A DNA stretch of 64,000 nt from Icerya purchasi (GCA_039619475.1 CM077116.1:179457863-179521862), one strand, 5' to 3'; shown: positions 24,560 to 36,399, numbered from the stretch's first letter. Made by a program: numbers and translations. The notes: generated from the sequence alone by a model not told the origin.

Positions 24560-24911
24560 ATTATTCTTCGCAGTTCTTAGAACAAGGGATAGCGTGCAAC
24601 TCATATGATCCGATTTTCGGCATCCGTCACTGTTTTCTAAAATGGTTTGCTAATCAGATTCGATGTTATCCCACTTCCGGTCTTCTTCTCCATTTACAGG
24701 GCTTCCCTTGTGTATTTTCGCCTTTGCTGCCAACATGAAGATTCCATTACTGTCGTATCTCTAAGGGCAATGCATTTTGCTTTCCTTCTCTGAATACTGT
24801 CGACTATTACAGGTTTCCCCCCTTCGTCTATTCTGGTTAGAACAATTTTATTATTGACAAAGTCTTTCCAAGGAATTTTTAACAATCTGCCATAACAGCA
24901 CATTTCAAAAG
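24560..24911 (-). pseudogene. RTE-like LINE, C-terminal part (cut off by nested insertion)
   Basis: On the minus strand the frame at 24930-24694 reads NSFEMCCYGRLLKIPWKDF and continues through a VDSIQRRKAKCIALRD stretch. This is the C-terminal region that directly follows the reverse transcriptase in the RTE-like element at 25440-28440. The related element at 56980-58030 (AFEMWCYRRLLKIPWTD) shows that it should be continuous with the CETW region now lying beyond 25440. The gap is filled by the insertion at 24912-25438. Stops and frameshifts are present. Confidence 0.7.
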
Positions 24912-25438
24912 AATTTATTGAACAAATCAAATACCATTGGACAGATTACGTACATACTGTTAAAAATTATAAGCAAAAAATTAATTTCGAACAGAATAAA
25001 CTGCGGAAAATATTATTTCAATATACAAAAAGAGCAACATATCATCTTCAAGTCAAGGAGAACCTACCTAGCAATTACATAAAGCAAATCATACGGCTTA
25101 GAACAGCAACATACCAGAACTAAAGAAACTGAACATCATCGAATTATCGGATAAATGCCAATACTGTAATAAAGACTACGAGGAAAATATTAATCATCTC
25201 CTATTGTACTCGATTCCAAACACAACGAGAAGAACTTACAAATAAATTAACTCAGGAATATCACAAGCTGCCGATAAATACAGTATCCATTCTTACAAAT
25301 CCATTAAGCATGTAAACAACTTTATCAATATTCCTCAAGAAATGCAATATTGAACTTTAAAATTTGAATACTATATGACACGTTTAACATATAAACTGGC
25401 TAAAAGGTTAAAAGGAAAAACCAAGCCAAAAAAAAAAA
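24912..25438 (+). mobile_element. Nested LINE 3' fragment with poly(A)
   Basis: This segment lies on the plus strand between two halves of an antisense LINE. Its translation, with frame changes, reads YHWTDYVHTVKNYKQKINF and IKQIIRLRTATYQ. It then contains a Cys-x2-Cys...His...Cys knuckle (CQYCNKDYEENINHLL) and QREELTNKLTQEYHKLPI. That is the C-terminal tail of a LINE with an RNase H or zinc-knuckle end, of a different type from its host element. It finishes in an A run at about 25425-25438. I could not identify a clean target-site duplication. Confidence 0.65.
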
Positions 25439-25439
25439 A

Positions 25440-28400
25440 TCCTTTTTTTTACTATTTACACTTATAATCCATGTTTCACATGCATACTGTAGTGTTGACC
25501 ACACATAGCAGCGCATTATTCTTTTCTTAAGTTCCAGACTTAATCTGGAATCCTTTAGTGCATGACTCAGGCTGTCTAATGCCTGATTCGCCATTCCAAT
25601 TCTCGATTTGATTTCTTTGTCATCTCTGCCATCATTAGCGATGAGGCTACCTAGATATCTAAATTCAGTTAAATTTTCTATTCTCTTTCTGTCGATAAAA
25701 ATATAGGTATATGCCTATTTTTAGTTCCGATAAATTTAATGATTTTCGTTTTTTTAGTATTAATTTTCATTCCATATCTTAAACCGATTTTATTTATTTT
25801 GTTCACCATTTTTTGTAGTTGTTCTTCTGTTTCTGCAAGTAATACTTTATCATCCGCATAACTAATTTCGTTTATACGTTGTCTATTTATTTTCACTCCA
25901 ATTTTTCCTATATTTGCAGCTTGTTTAATCTCTTCTGCATATATATTAAATAATCCGGGTGAGAGTGGACATTCTCGGCGTACACCTCTTTTGATATCTT
26001 ATCCGAGAATTCTGCACTTATCTTGATTTTTGCACTCTGTTCCCAACACAGAGAGGTTTAACAAGCTATAGGTGTCTGTGTTATCGAGGTTATATTTTTG
26101 TAATATTGTTACAAGCTGTTCATGATTAACCCGGCCAAACGCTTTCTCATAGACTACAAAGTATGCATAAACCTCCCTGTTTGTGTTCAACGTTCTTTGT
26201 ATTATTATTTTGAGTAGAGCTATTGAATTTCTTCTTATTCCGTCTTGTCATAATAGAGATGGAAAAAAGAGGGGAGGAGGGGGGAGGACGCTTACATCCA
26301 GCAGTGGATCGACATAAGCGTATCTTGATCGTGATTACATCTCTAGTTCCTTTTCTTGGGAAAAAACTAAACTACGTATCGCTCAAATTGTCATCTAGTT
26401 TCAGCCCTATTCCGTTATTTATTGTTGATAGAGCTTCAGCGAATGATTCATAAGAGTTATTGTTCTATATACGGAACATATTTGGGAGCCTTTATTTTTT
26501 GGAATTGGTATAAAATTTACGTTTTTAAAATCTTCCGGCCATTTTTTTTTGTAAATTTTATTAAATATCTGTAAAAGTTGTTTCTTCCCATCGTGCGTTA
26601 TGCATTTTATCAAATCAACCGCTAGAAGATCATCTCCGGCTGCTTTGTTATTTCTGGTCTTATACGTATAGCATTCTCTAATTCCCACATTTCAATATTT
26701 AGCGCTTCTTCCGTCGTTGTTTTATCGTTCTGTTCCGATCACATATCATCCTTATACAATTCTTGCATATAATTCAGCCACGTTTCTTCTTTTTTTTCCT
26801 CAGTTATACAATATTCTCCAGACTTATTTCGTATACAGTTTATGTTGTTTTTTCTCTTTTTATGTGCTTTCATCATTTCTTTAATTTTCGTATGAATTTC
26901 TCGCATGTTATGCTTTAAATCTAATTTTTCGATTTCTTCGCATTTTTCTTTGTACCAGTTGTTCTTTGCCTCTGTGCGTTTATCCGAGATGTCTTTACTT
27001 AATTTCTTATATTTTACACATCTTCTATCTTTTATTTCTTTTCTTTCCTCTATCAGATTTATTATGTAATCTCTTGAGTAATCCAAGGTTTGTGTTTTTT
27101 CTTCCTCTTTTTGGTACTGTGTTTCTGCTGGCTTCGAGCACCTTTTGTTTCCATGTGCACCACATGTTTTCCACATTTTTTCTTATATTATAATTCCAAC
27201 TATCGTTTCCCTTCCTATTCTGTCCAACTCTGCTTGAAACTTTCCGCTTCGTGTCTATTTTTAGTTTATTATAGTCTAGCCATTGTAACTGTAATTGTTT
27301 TTCATTCTTTTTACATATTTCTTCAGTATTATTTTGCATTTGGCGACTAGTAAGTTATGGTCAGTAATGCAATCAGCTCTCCCGGATAGGGATGACAGTT
27401 TTCAATTGCGCTCTTGTAACGTTTGATCAATAAAAATGAAATCAATTTGGTTTCTTTTTCTTCCATCCAGGCTTGTCCGCGTGTAAAGTCTTCTTTTATG
27501 TTGCCTAAAACCACGTGTTACATATCACTATATTACTTTTTTCTGAAAAATCTGTGAGCATTTTTCTTCGTTCGTTTTACTTCCCTAAGGCAAATTTAGC
27601 CACGACCTCACTTCTATAGTCTTCCCCTACTTTTACATTAAAATCCCCCACGACGAATACAATATCATTATTTTTTATTGTCTTTTTCATTTCTCCTAGT
27701 CCCCCTTATAAAAATTATTAATCGTCGCTTCGTCACTATCCGCTGTGGGAGCTTAAACCTGAATTAGTACCATAGGTTTGGGCTTCACATTTAGTCGTAC
27801 TAGCATAATTATGTCTGACTTTGGAATGATTTCACTTATTTTACAGGCCAAATGTGTTTGTATTAACATAGCGACGCCGCTTTCATGTCGGTTTTGTCCT
27901 GAATATACTATTTCATACTTTTGATTAACCTTAAATCTTCCATTCCCTATCCATCGTGTTTCACTAATTCCCGTAACGTCAATGTTTAGTCGTTTAGCTT
28001 CTAAAGCCACATTTGCTAATTATCCTTTCTGATAAAACGATCTTACGATCCTCAGCTAGCAAGAATAAATGGCTTTTTTTCATTGGTTATTCCATGTATT
28101 CTCAGTATTATTAGTTTTAACCTCTGCATTACTTATTTTCTTTGTTACACTCGTATTATTTATTTTTATCATGTTGGCGCGGGTTTGTATATTGACGACC
28201 TGAGGAGCCCCGCTTTATTCCCCTGCCGGGTCTGGCGTAAATGAGACCGCCTGAACCAGTAACATTTACCATATCATATTCATATTCATAGTTGCTCCTG
28301 AGAATTTTAATGCGGTGGTTTCCCTTCCGTATGTTTTCTGTTAGGGGGGACTCCCTTAGCCAAAAAGACCCGGTTTTAAGGCGCCGGATATTAACCGGCC

Positions 28401-28440
28401 CGCTCTGGATTAATATGCACCAATCCGACTGGGGCACATG
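25440..28440 (-). pseudogene. RTE-like LINE: leader, endonuclease and reverse transcriptase
   Basis: Reading the minus strand from 28440: a leader reading GSGGLIYARPGRGIKRGSSG, then at 28010-27753 the EEP endonuclease start with RLNIDVTGISETRW and YSGQNRHESGVAML. Next come a decayed VVGDFNVKVG near 27650, a Lys-rich linker (27340-26740) and the reverse transcriptase (26690-25440). Visible RT motifs are NNKAAGDDLLAVDLIK, VYEKAFGRVNHEQL (motif A with the second Asp replaced by Gly), CPLSPGLFNIYAEEI, ISYADDKVLLAE (YADD kept) and MRCYVWSTLQYACETW. About 100 bp near 26230-26325 does not fit the domain and may be another small insertion. Stops and frameshifts throughout show it is dead. Confidence 0.85.
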
Positions 28441-29401
28441 TCCCGAGCGAGTTGCTGATAGCCTGCTGTTGCTAACGCAGTAAAAAGCTTAACGGTATTT
28501 ACTAGAAAGAATACCATTTCCGCAAGTGTGCCCTCCTCCGTTTTCCTATCAGCTGTGTATTTTGTGAGTTCTGATTTAGCTATTCGAATTAACGCTAAGC
28601 TCGCCGAACAGAAAATGACCACCCTGCACGACGTGGACGTGCAGACGTCACGTGGTTGTTGTTTCGTTTCTCCGTCGGTAATACTAGCACCTATATGTAA
28701 CGGTTGAGTGACCACTTACTAGAGAAGGTAACTCTAATTACCTGCCGGATGCCAAATAATAATTAATGTACGCTAAAAGAACGCCAAAAAAAAAATCACC
28801 GGTTTGTTTACGGAAACAGTTTATTATAACAAGTAATGAAGAAGAAAACGGGAGGATAAATTCGAAGCCCCTCTCAAAAGGGCTGTTTTGAAGATACGAT
28901 CAGAGTAGTAATTAAACGAAAGAGAGAGAAAGAGAGAGAGAGAGAGCGAGAGAGAAAAGTACACCAAATAGTTTTGCGAGTGAGGCAAATGTACAGGATA
29001 AGAACATAAACGGCGATAATGGAATAAGCAAAAACGACAACAAGCGATGCGAAAAAAATACACGTAAATCGAATCGGAAAATAACAATTTGAAAAAATCC
29101 AGATAACCTGTATTAGTAGTTTTAATAAATTTCATTACACCTCATCACCGATTCCAGTCAGACTCATTACAGATAATTTAAACATTTACAAACGGAAGAT
29201 CTTCATTATACGCTCAAAGCCAATTTGTTTAAGTAATCTTCGCCACTGACTCAGGTTTTAACTCTAAAACTTTTACATTATTTTTACGAGAAAACGAGTG
29301 AAACTGATTTCGGTTTTCCTCCGCTCTGAAACAATCAAAATTTCTACTTCAAACTAAAAACAAAAGTAAAATAAGTTCCACATATCCTTGATAAGATATC
29401 G
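28441..29401. other. Mostly unrecognised; possible LINE leader at the left
   Basis: The minus-strand frame 28715-28410 is open and could be the upstream leader of the adjacent LINE, but I recognise no motif in it. A (GA)n run lies at 28917-28956. Confidence 0.35.
28917..28956. repeat. (AG)n-rich simple repeat
   Basis: About 40 bases are almost entirely alternating A and G, with a few AA and GC interruptions. Confidence 0.85.
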
Positions 29402-29476
29402 TGATTATGGAATTAAGCATTTCATAATGTACTAAGCCCGAATGGGAGTAAGGGGGCTGCTATTTTTGTACTCGGA
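29402..29476 (-). repeat. SINE body fragment
   Basis: gtgattatggaattaagc through gtactaag to tttgtactcgga parallels the SINE body near 860-945 (gattgtgaagttaagc ... tttgtactcggga). It is diverged and lacks the tRNA-like head. Confidence 0.55.
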
Positions 29477-30063
29477 CAATTTTTTGTCAACCACTGCTTA
29501 ATATGGAAATGGCAGTCTTTTTTTAGGACCAATGTGCTCGTATTATGGCTAGACTACATTATACTCATCTGCTGGCCAGCGCGTCTCCCGAACATGACGC
29601 GGTACGAAATGCTGCACTTTCGAATGATCGCTCTGAAATTCTTCCCAATTTTACCAATAGCCTCAATTATCCTAGTGACACTTCACATTTCTGCTAGCAG
29701 ATGGGAAACAATCGCCCTCAAATAGGTAACTGCGAAGCAGCATTTAAATCGCGCAAAACAGATTGGATTAAAATATTATTCTCTAAAAATACTGCTATAA
29801 TATTACCAACGGAAGCCGATTCCCCCGCCGGGAGCTGGATTGCAACTAATATTTTCCAGGACCTGTTTTCAGTAAACTCTGTAACCGAGTAACTTCAAAA
29901 TGTACTGCAATTTACCGACATATCACCAAAAAAAAAGAAAAAAAAAAGATCGTTACATATCGTATCTATTACAGGTTATATCCCCCCCCCATTCTTTTAC
30001 CCTTGCACATATACTTTCATTTTGGCCGAGTTGGTCGCTATAATGATTATTCAGACTTCTCAA

Positions 30064-30113
30064 TCGCCACTGCGATATATCGAGGTATGATTTAACATCG
30101 CAGTGGCGGTTGT
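30064..30113. repeat. Short inverted repeat
   Basis: atcgccactgcgat near 30065 and atcgcagtggcggt near 30100 pair over about 13 bp around a 22-base loop. Confidence 0.7.
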
Positions 30114-30225
30114 TGATCAAATATTGTTTTCTAACTTTGTCTGCTAATTCTTTTTTAAATAATTATTTTTAAAAACACGAAGAGAAGTCTTTATTAATTA
30201 CAAAGTTTCAAAAAGCACAAAAATA

Positions 30226-30260
30226 TCCCGACATGTTTCGGTGCGTATTCATAGGAGCAG
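30226..30260 (-). repeat. Repeat with GAAAC-type core motif
   Basis: The minus strand reads atgaatacgcaccgaaacat then gtcggg. This resembles a dispersed arthropod repeat motif with a 'TGATGAA ... GAAAC' layout; compare 35876-35904 and 45093-45119. Confidence 0.35.
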
Positions 30261-31435
30261 CAGTATTACGTATTTGTAATTTTTTAATTTTTTAAATTAA
30301 TAAAGTCTGTTTTGCGTTAACGAATACTTTGTTCCAGTATTAAAATCACCTTCGTCTGAAAAATCATCGAGGTATGTTTACCGCGCTGCTCGATAACCAA
30401 CTCCGACATATTCGTTGATAATCGTATCATTAGATGACGAGCAATACTTTATCCGAGAAGGTCTTATAGGAGTCATCGATGTTTTAGTTCTTTAAGAATC
30501 CTGTTAAACGACATGCGGATCCGATGAGAAATGCTCGTATAAAATTTACATTTGTTCGATCATACGGCGTTTGTTTTTTGTAGTCTAAAAATGTTAAGTT
30601 CAATTCAGAACGAGGAGCTTTTATAACTCAATATGTCACCAACTATAAACATCTGAAATGGTGACGGAATCAGACCATCTGTGGGAAACATCGTTTTTAC
30701 CAGACCGCTGAGATGAAAAACTCATTGCCATCTGCAGCTAGGGAATACATCGCCGGCTCATAAACAGAGAGGACCACTTTCTGAAAATGTTGCAGTGTTT
30801 TTTTTTTTCCACTGTACCAGTCGAGGGACCACAAACAGCGCCAATATTAATTTTAATATATGTATTATGATGATAGAAATGTGACCAATCCAAAGCCCTC
30901 CAGTGAGGGGTTTGGCTTATAATAGTTCACTACAACTTATAAAAAGGGGATACAAAGTCTAGAGAAGGACGAAAAGCGACATAAGCAGTACAGCACAATT
31001 TTGACCATATGGCCCTTAGGATATAAAAAGCGAATGGGATGGATTTTAAGAGAAAACAACATGAGATTAGTACAGCAGCGTGTACAATGTAATATTTAGA
31101 GCACAATCGTCATGATAACAGTGCTATTTAGTGTATTTCATAAAAGCTCGGCACGCATTTAGTGTGCAAGAGTGCGAGCACCACAACAATCGCCTTATGG
31201 AACGTTATCCATACGTAGCAAGTCTACTTCTTATGATATCTGATAAAAACTCGAACACCATGGCAATCACTAAGTTAAGAGTGACCCATACATGTCATGT
31301 TTATTTGGGTCAGATGACCTAGACCCCATAGTAACCGTTGCTGTTTGGTCGGACAACAGAGTCCGGTGAAGTAAATACTTGATAAAAGTTTCGAGTCGTA
31401 ATAACTGATGCTAACGTATTTAAAACTAAATGCAC

Positions 31436-31954
31436 TTAAGTTATGGGAAGAGCGTCACGACACCACTTCCTTCTCTTTAACCTTCTTCTCGGATTACCCG
31501 GAAGAGTATTTATAAACATGCTACTAACTTTAGGATTGGGATGTAGATTTAGATTTTCAAAAAATTTGCTGTACTGTTGAGTATGAACTGATTTAACAAA
31601 AGGAACATGCAGATCCCGATGGAGAGTTAGGTTTGAAACATATTTTGGTGCTGCTGCAATCCCTCGGAGGATAATGGACTGCTGACTCTGAATACGAGCA
31701 AGGTTGCTTCTACTTGTATTTCCATATAGTTCTAGGCCATACCTCCACACCGGAGCTATAATCATCAAGTAGATAGATCTTTTTAACCTTATACTTAATT
31801 TAGATTTATTGCCTATCAGCGAGGATAGCTTTTTAGTGTGTGCGATTAGTTGCAGTGTTAAGAATGCGTTCCGGAAGCAGATCTTCGACAGAATGCTTTC
31901 GCAGTTCAAGAACATACCGACGACCAGGATTATTAGATGAAGTGCCACTTGCAA
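31436..31954 (-). pseudogene. Jockey-like LINE, C-terminal part of reverse transcriptase ORF
   Basis: The 172-residue frame on the minus strand aligns with the C-terminal third of the Jockey-like element at 61074-62775. Shared stretches include IAPVWRYGLELYGNTSRSNL (against IAPIWRYGLELYGTTATSNL), RYVSNLTLH-type, VPFVKSV, and the identical ending LKRRKWCRDALPIT before the stop (RFKRRKWCRDALPIT there). The reverse transcriptase core (AFDKVW, FADD) is missing because the insertion is 5'-truncated near 31954. The 3' untranslated region below 31436 retains similarity to the other copy's (ctgttgtcc ... ggggtc). The two belong to one family but are clearly diverged copies. Confidence 0.85.
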
Positions 31955-32124
31955 AGAAAATTAATGTTTACCTCTAGCGAAGAATCCAACTCAAGCTGAC
32001 GTAATCCGTTTATTGATTTTTCGCCATTTTAACTTTTCTTTATGATAAATATATAATGGTCAGCTCGGTATTTGACACGACACATTAGTACACGCGTTGA
32101 ACACTTTAATTGCAGATATCATGC
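31955..32124. other. Short unassigned spacer
   Basis: DNA between the truncated Jockey-like fragment and the fold-back hairpin. The minus-strand continuation of the hairpin arm past 32124 no longer resembles LINE sequence. Confidence 0.4.
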
Positions 32125-32335
32125 AGTCAGCCCAAATTCTTTTTAAACGGCTCATTGCGCTGCGTGTCATCTGTGCTCTGTGGCGTATCTCATTTTTACA
32201 TCCACCGCTGTTTTCCACTACAGAACATATTTAGGCTCTATAGTGGAAAACAACGGTGGATGTAAAATGAGATACGCCACAGAGCACAGATTATACGCAG
32301 CGCAATGAGCCGTTTAAAAAGAATTTGGGCTGACT
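32125..32335. repeat. 96-bp fold-back inverted duplication of LINE sequence
   Basis: Arms 32125-32220 and 32240-32335 are reverse complements over 96 bases, with about four differences, around a 19-base loop. The right arm is the start of the RTE-like 3' fragment at 32240-32815; the left arm is the same stretch inverted. Confidence 0.9.
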
Positions 32336-32815
32336 CCGCTGTTAGTAAAGGTGTAAAGATTCGATTAGTGAACTCTCTCGTCTTCTCAGTGTTCTTGTAT
32401 AGTGCGGAGACCTGGTCAATGACCAGCGCAGACAAAAACGTATAGACACACTCGAAATGTGGTGCTGGAGGCGTATGCTGCGTATCCCATGGACAGCCAG
32501 GAGAACCAATGTCTCCATAATAAATGAGGTTGGTAACCCGAAGAGGGTGCTCTGCAGGATACTGCGGTATTTTGGTCATGTGATCAGAGCGAACAATTTG
32601 GAAACGTTGCTCGTCCAAGGAAAGGTCAACGGAAAAAGGAGTCGAGGTCGTGCGCCGACTAGATGGACGGACGCGGTGTGCATAGCTGCTGGTCGTACCT
32701 TTCAGGATTGTGTACACATCGCAAGGGATCGGAATTGTTGGCGCAGTCTGATCAACCGGGTGACAGATCATGGTCACGATATACCTACATGGGGTGAAAC
32801 GATTCGATAGAGCGT
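32240..32815 (+). pseudogene. RTE-like LINE 3' fragment
   Basis: With two frame changes the translation reads GGCK...EIRHRAQ...RSAMSRLKRIWADSAVSKG, VKIRLVNSLVFSVFLYSAETW, then from 32457 MWCWRRMLRIPWTARRTNVS, RILRYFGHVIRAN, GKRSRGRAPTRWTDAV, and a final DRNCWRSL region. That is the end of the reverse transcriptase and the C-terminal domain of an RTE-like LINE, and the last 117 codons are still open. YADD and everything upstream are missing. It differs from the element at 24560-28440 (WCWRRMLRIPWTARR against CCYGRLLKIPWKD), so it is another family. Confidence 0.85.
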
Positions 32816-33790
32816 TTCAACAGCTATATTAAGTTTATTAACGAGGGACATATTCACCACTAGTGATGAAATCTGAAGAACAATTTACTCAGTTGAACGT
32901 ATGGGCTCTGAAATTTCTGGCGATGCGCTTAAATTTTAGTAGCTAGTTCAACAGCTTTTAAGAGCTGTATTCCGAATTAAATTTAAAATTTTGTAAAATG
33001 TTGCATTTTGCCCGTTACTACGAGGTATGTATTATTTTAAGTGATACATTTAAATTTTAAAAACTATAGTAAATAACTTTCAGCGGGTAGCATTTAGAAT
33101 TATGAATTTTTTTCGATTCTGTAAAACGTTACATTTGCGCGTTAAGCCCTTTCCGGTATAATCCATAGGGGAGATAGTATTCGTAAGCTCGAGCATTGCA
33201 CGAAAATGAAATTCCTCTCAACGATACACGGTAAAACCCAGATAGAGCGATAAAAAAAAAACCCTGTACATATCTATACAAAAAGTCAATAAATCAAATT
33301 TATCGGAAATTTAGCAATATTTAAAATTTCACCAGTTTCGCGCTTGGATTGGCTGATTTTTTTTTTCATGTGTCAGCTTTAAATGATGATGTAACCGCGA
33401 TTTAGTTTGACATCTGTTGTTATCAATCTGTGATTTCCAATCACGTATTACGTAGTTGCGCTCTCATCTCTGTTTACCATAACTCGCAATATTATCTATT
33501 TCGTTGCGAAGTGTCCGATTTACCGGTACTTGTACCTGTACCGGTAAAACTAGTTTTTGCCACCCGCTGTTTTTATACAATTTTCATATTGATACCTTTC
33601 CTCAACCTGTTTATATGAATTTTTTTTTGGGGTTTTTTGACCAAAAGAAAACTAACGAATAATAAATTATATTGTTGAAAATAGTGATCTCGAAATTTAC
33701 TCTAAAAATTTAATAAAAATGCATCAGAAAACGACAAAACCATTATTCGATATAAAAAGTAACAACATATTTTACAGGTAAAATTTAAGG
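32816..33790. other. No gene recognised
   Basis: AT-rich DNA with a faint internal duplication: ttttgtaaaatgttgcattt near 32990 resembles ttctgtaaaacgttacattt near 33117. Confidence 0.4.
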
Positions 33791-34009
33791 CAATATTATC
33801 ATTGTTCTTAAACAACATTCATACCTTAATTAGAGTCTGCGACAAATTTAAATTACATTAACATTTAGAAACAATTTAACGAGTATGACAACACAATCGC
33901 TCGATTGGAAATATCAGAAATATTTAATGCGGTCTTTTAATTGTTACAATTCGAATCTAGACTCTAATTAAGGTAAGAATGTTGTTGAAGAATTATCATA
34001 ATTCTTTTC
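33791..34009. mobile_element. MITE-like inverted-repeat element
   Basis: The left arm (about 33791-33839) contains ttaaacaacattcatacc then ttaattagagtct. The right arm (about 33960-34009) read in reverse gives ttcaacaacattcttacc then ttaattagagtct. The inner 34 bp match at about 32 positions and the outer part is weaker. There is no open frame inside. A stretch of its interior near 33893-33957 recurs at 36400-36483, so it belongs to a dispersed family. I found no clear target-site duplication. Confidence 0.6.
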
Positions 34010-34049
34010 TTTGAGCTATATTATTCTAAAATAAATTTCATCGAATATG

Positions 34050-34135
34050 TGTAATTATGTATTATAAATTTTGAAATCGGTATTTTTATTTTATAAGAAG
34101 ACTGTTTTATTTTTCAATTTTTAGTTGAGTGGTAA
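34050..34135. repeat. Dispersed repeat, diverged copy
   Basis: ttttgaaatcggtatttt then tttatttttcaatttttag parallels 5183-5235 (cttgaagtcggtattt ... ttttattttacaatttttag). Confidence 0.5.
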
Positions 34136-35810
34136 TACAGACTAAACTAGAAACTTTCGGCGTTGTTTAAAGCTGTACGGGTTTCAGAATGTTCAAATTC
34201 CGTCAGTGACAAGCCTGAAATTCGCGTTTTGAAGGTTCCAAATTCATCGAACCAACATTTCCACACGGTAAATAATCCTTAAATAACTCGCGTTTATCGT
34301 TCCCTTAATTTTAAAACTTTATCTGTTCATATTTTCTTCCCTGTATTCTAATGTTTTTTTTTTTCTTTTTTGGCTAATTTTTGTCCAGTTATATTTAAAG
34401 CTAAGAACATACACTTCTCTTTATGGGGAGGGGGGGACTCATTTTTCTAACGTTTATTTTAATGACTACTGAGTATATTCACCGATACTTACCGATATAC
34501 GGGGCCACCACTGACCGCGGTCAGTTTCTAATAAACATATCATTCCAAACAGCCATACACGCAGTAATGTTAAAATACGTGGTGTCAGTGATGGAAATGG
34601 CGAACTCAAATTCAGTTTTTGCATTCAAATCTTATGACTTATCCATTACAATTTACATCGATAAAATTTTAATTTTTTGTCTTATTAATAATCATATTTT
34701 TTTTCCCCAACTTACATGTCCATACTTAATACTGATAATATTTCAAATCAATCGCGCTTGTTATAATACTGAAAACTTCTCCAAGGAAACGATACTTTTT
34801 CCACGTTATTTTATGGCTGCCGAATATCTGTCCGTATTGATAATAGTACACCCCACTGATTAGTGCACTTTTTAATGGATAATAATTCATCAAAATTGAT
34901 TCGCATGGGCGGAAGTTATATACGAATAGACAAAAAAAAAAATATATACATATATACGCGACGAACTTTTATATGAAAAGATAATAATAAGGAAGAGGAA
35001 GATTTTGAAAACGAAGCGATCCAAAACTTTTGTAAAATGTACCAATCAATAAAAAAATCTGTTGACCAAAACATGACGAATATAAAAAAACCAAAGAGAG
35101 ATACGTGTTTTTATTTTAAAATTTGAACTATAGTTTCCGCATAGTTTGGTTAAAGGCATTTTTATTTTTTTTTACTTTAAAGAATTATCGGAATTTTAAA
35201 TTAGGTGGGCATAATAACAGTGCGACAGTTTTTTTTTTTGTTTTTTTTTTAATATTCGAGCGGCATTCTGTAAGGACTCTATGCTTTGCTATTTGGAAGG
35301 GTTTGTTTCCGCAATCGCGAGAATAGCGTGAGACACGAACAATTTTTCAGCCAGCCGATCAATTTGAATCGATGATTTATTATTTATTAATAGCTTGATT
35401 TTCAGAAACGGGGTAACCATGCAATGTGCAATTCTTATCGTCAACCTAATTTCATTATTTTCCATTTTCTCGGTTAGTCTCATACATACATTTGCTGAAT
35501 TTTCAACGGGTACACGATGCCTAAACGGTTCAACTTATTTTAAAATACGACGCTTCTTCGACTGTTTACCATTTTAAAAAAAAAAAGGAATGAGTCTTTT
35601 TTATTCGAATTTATTTGATTCGTTAATACGCGTTTTTCTTATTAAACTATTTAACGGAACGTAGCAGTACGAATCGAAATGAACAAACTGATTTTTTTCG
35701 AATCCGTAAGTATTATTTTCCATTTCTATAATTAAGCATAATTCTAAGTGTAACTAAATATCCGTACTTGTTTTTGTTAATACTTATAAATATCAGTAAA
35801 TATTTCAATA
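34136..35810. other. No gene recognised
   Basis: The longest frame, 34423-34863 (+, 146 codons), is hydrophobic. I considered a chemoreceptor fragment and could not support it. The rest is AT-rich with T runs near 35166 and 35229. Confidence 0.4.
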
Positions 35811-35945
35811 ACAAACAAAATAAATATAAAATAATTTTCTTTAATAAATTAAAATAAATACCTCAATTTAAGGGAACGTTTTCGAGCATAGTCCATCATT
35901 AATTAGCCATACATTGTGAACTCAAAACTAAAGACACACTTATTT
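35811..35945. repeat. Dispersed repeat family, copy A
   Basis: It aligns with 45052-45165. Shared landmarks are ataacaaacaaaa, the core acgttttcga...tagNccatcat, and actaaagacacact (actaaaaacacact in the other copy). Confidence 0.55.
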
Positions 35946-36399
35946 AGTTTGTTGTTAAGGTATGTATTTATTTTATAAAGCTATAATTTAAAGTAATAAG
36001 CAAACACGAACAGAAATATATTAGCAAATTAAAACACCAATAATACATATATTTCGTAGTAACGAATCACATGTGGATCAGTTCGCTGCTATAAAACTTG
36101 TTGACATTTCAATTTAATTTTTGTTTGCGATTGCTTATTAATTTGAATTATAAAATTGAAATAATAATCGATATGAAACGAAATATTTTTTATAAAACAT
36201 ATATCGGCTTCAAGATTTATTCTAAGAATATTAATAATAAACATGTTAAAAAGTAAAAAATAATAATTACCCGACAGTAAAAGATAATACATTTAAAAGT
36301 AAAATATAACTTAAGAGGATATTACGAATATTCCTATGATAGTAGGCACCAGATTAAAATTGCAAGAACTAAAAAAAAAAAGCATACTAATCGATATAG

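Larger units (their letters stand above)
29477..31259. other. No gene recognised
   Basis: It contains a poly-C run near 29985, an inverted repeat at 30064-30113, a conserved-looking repeat motif at 30226-30260, and frames of about 60 codons without known motifs. Confidence 0.4.

Noticed and set aside
29534..29892. Two overlapping 63-codon plus frames as a gene
   Set aside because: No motif, no start context, and the left part adjoins a SINE fragment.
32238..32777. 179-codon minus-strand frame opposite the RTE-like fragment
   Set aside because: The plus strand clearly encodes LINE protein here (WCWRRMLRIPWTARR); the minus frame is its shadow.
34423..34863. 146-codon hydrophobic frame that slightly resembles an insect odorant receptor N-terminal region (MTTEYIHRYLPI, LKY spacing)
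   Set aside because: The C-terminal half loses any resemblance, no matching exons or splice sites follow, and hydrophobic frames are expected in T-rich DNA.
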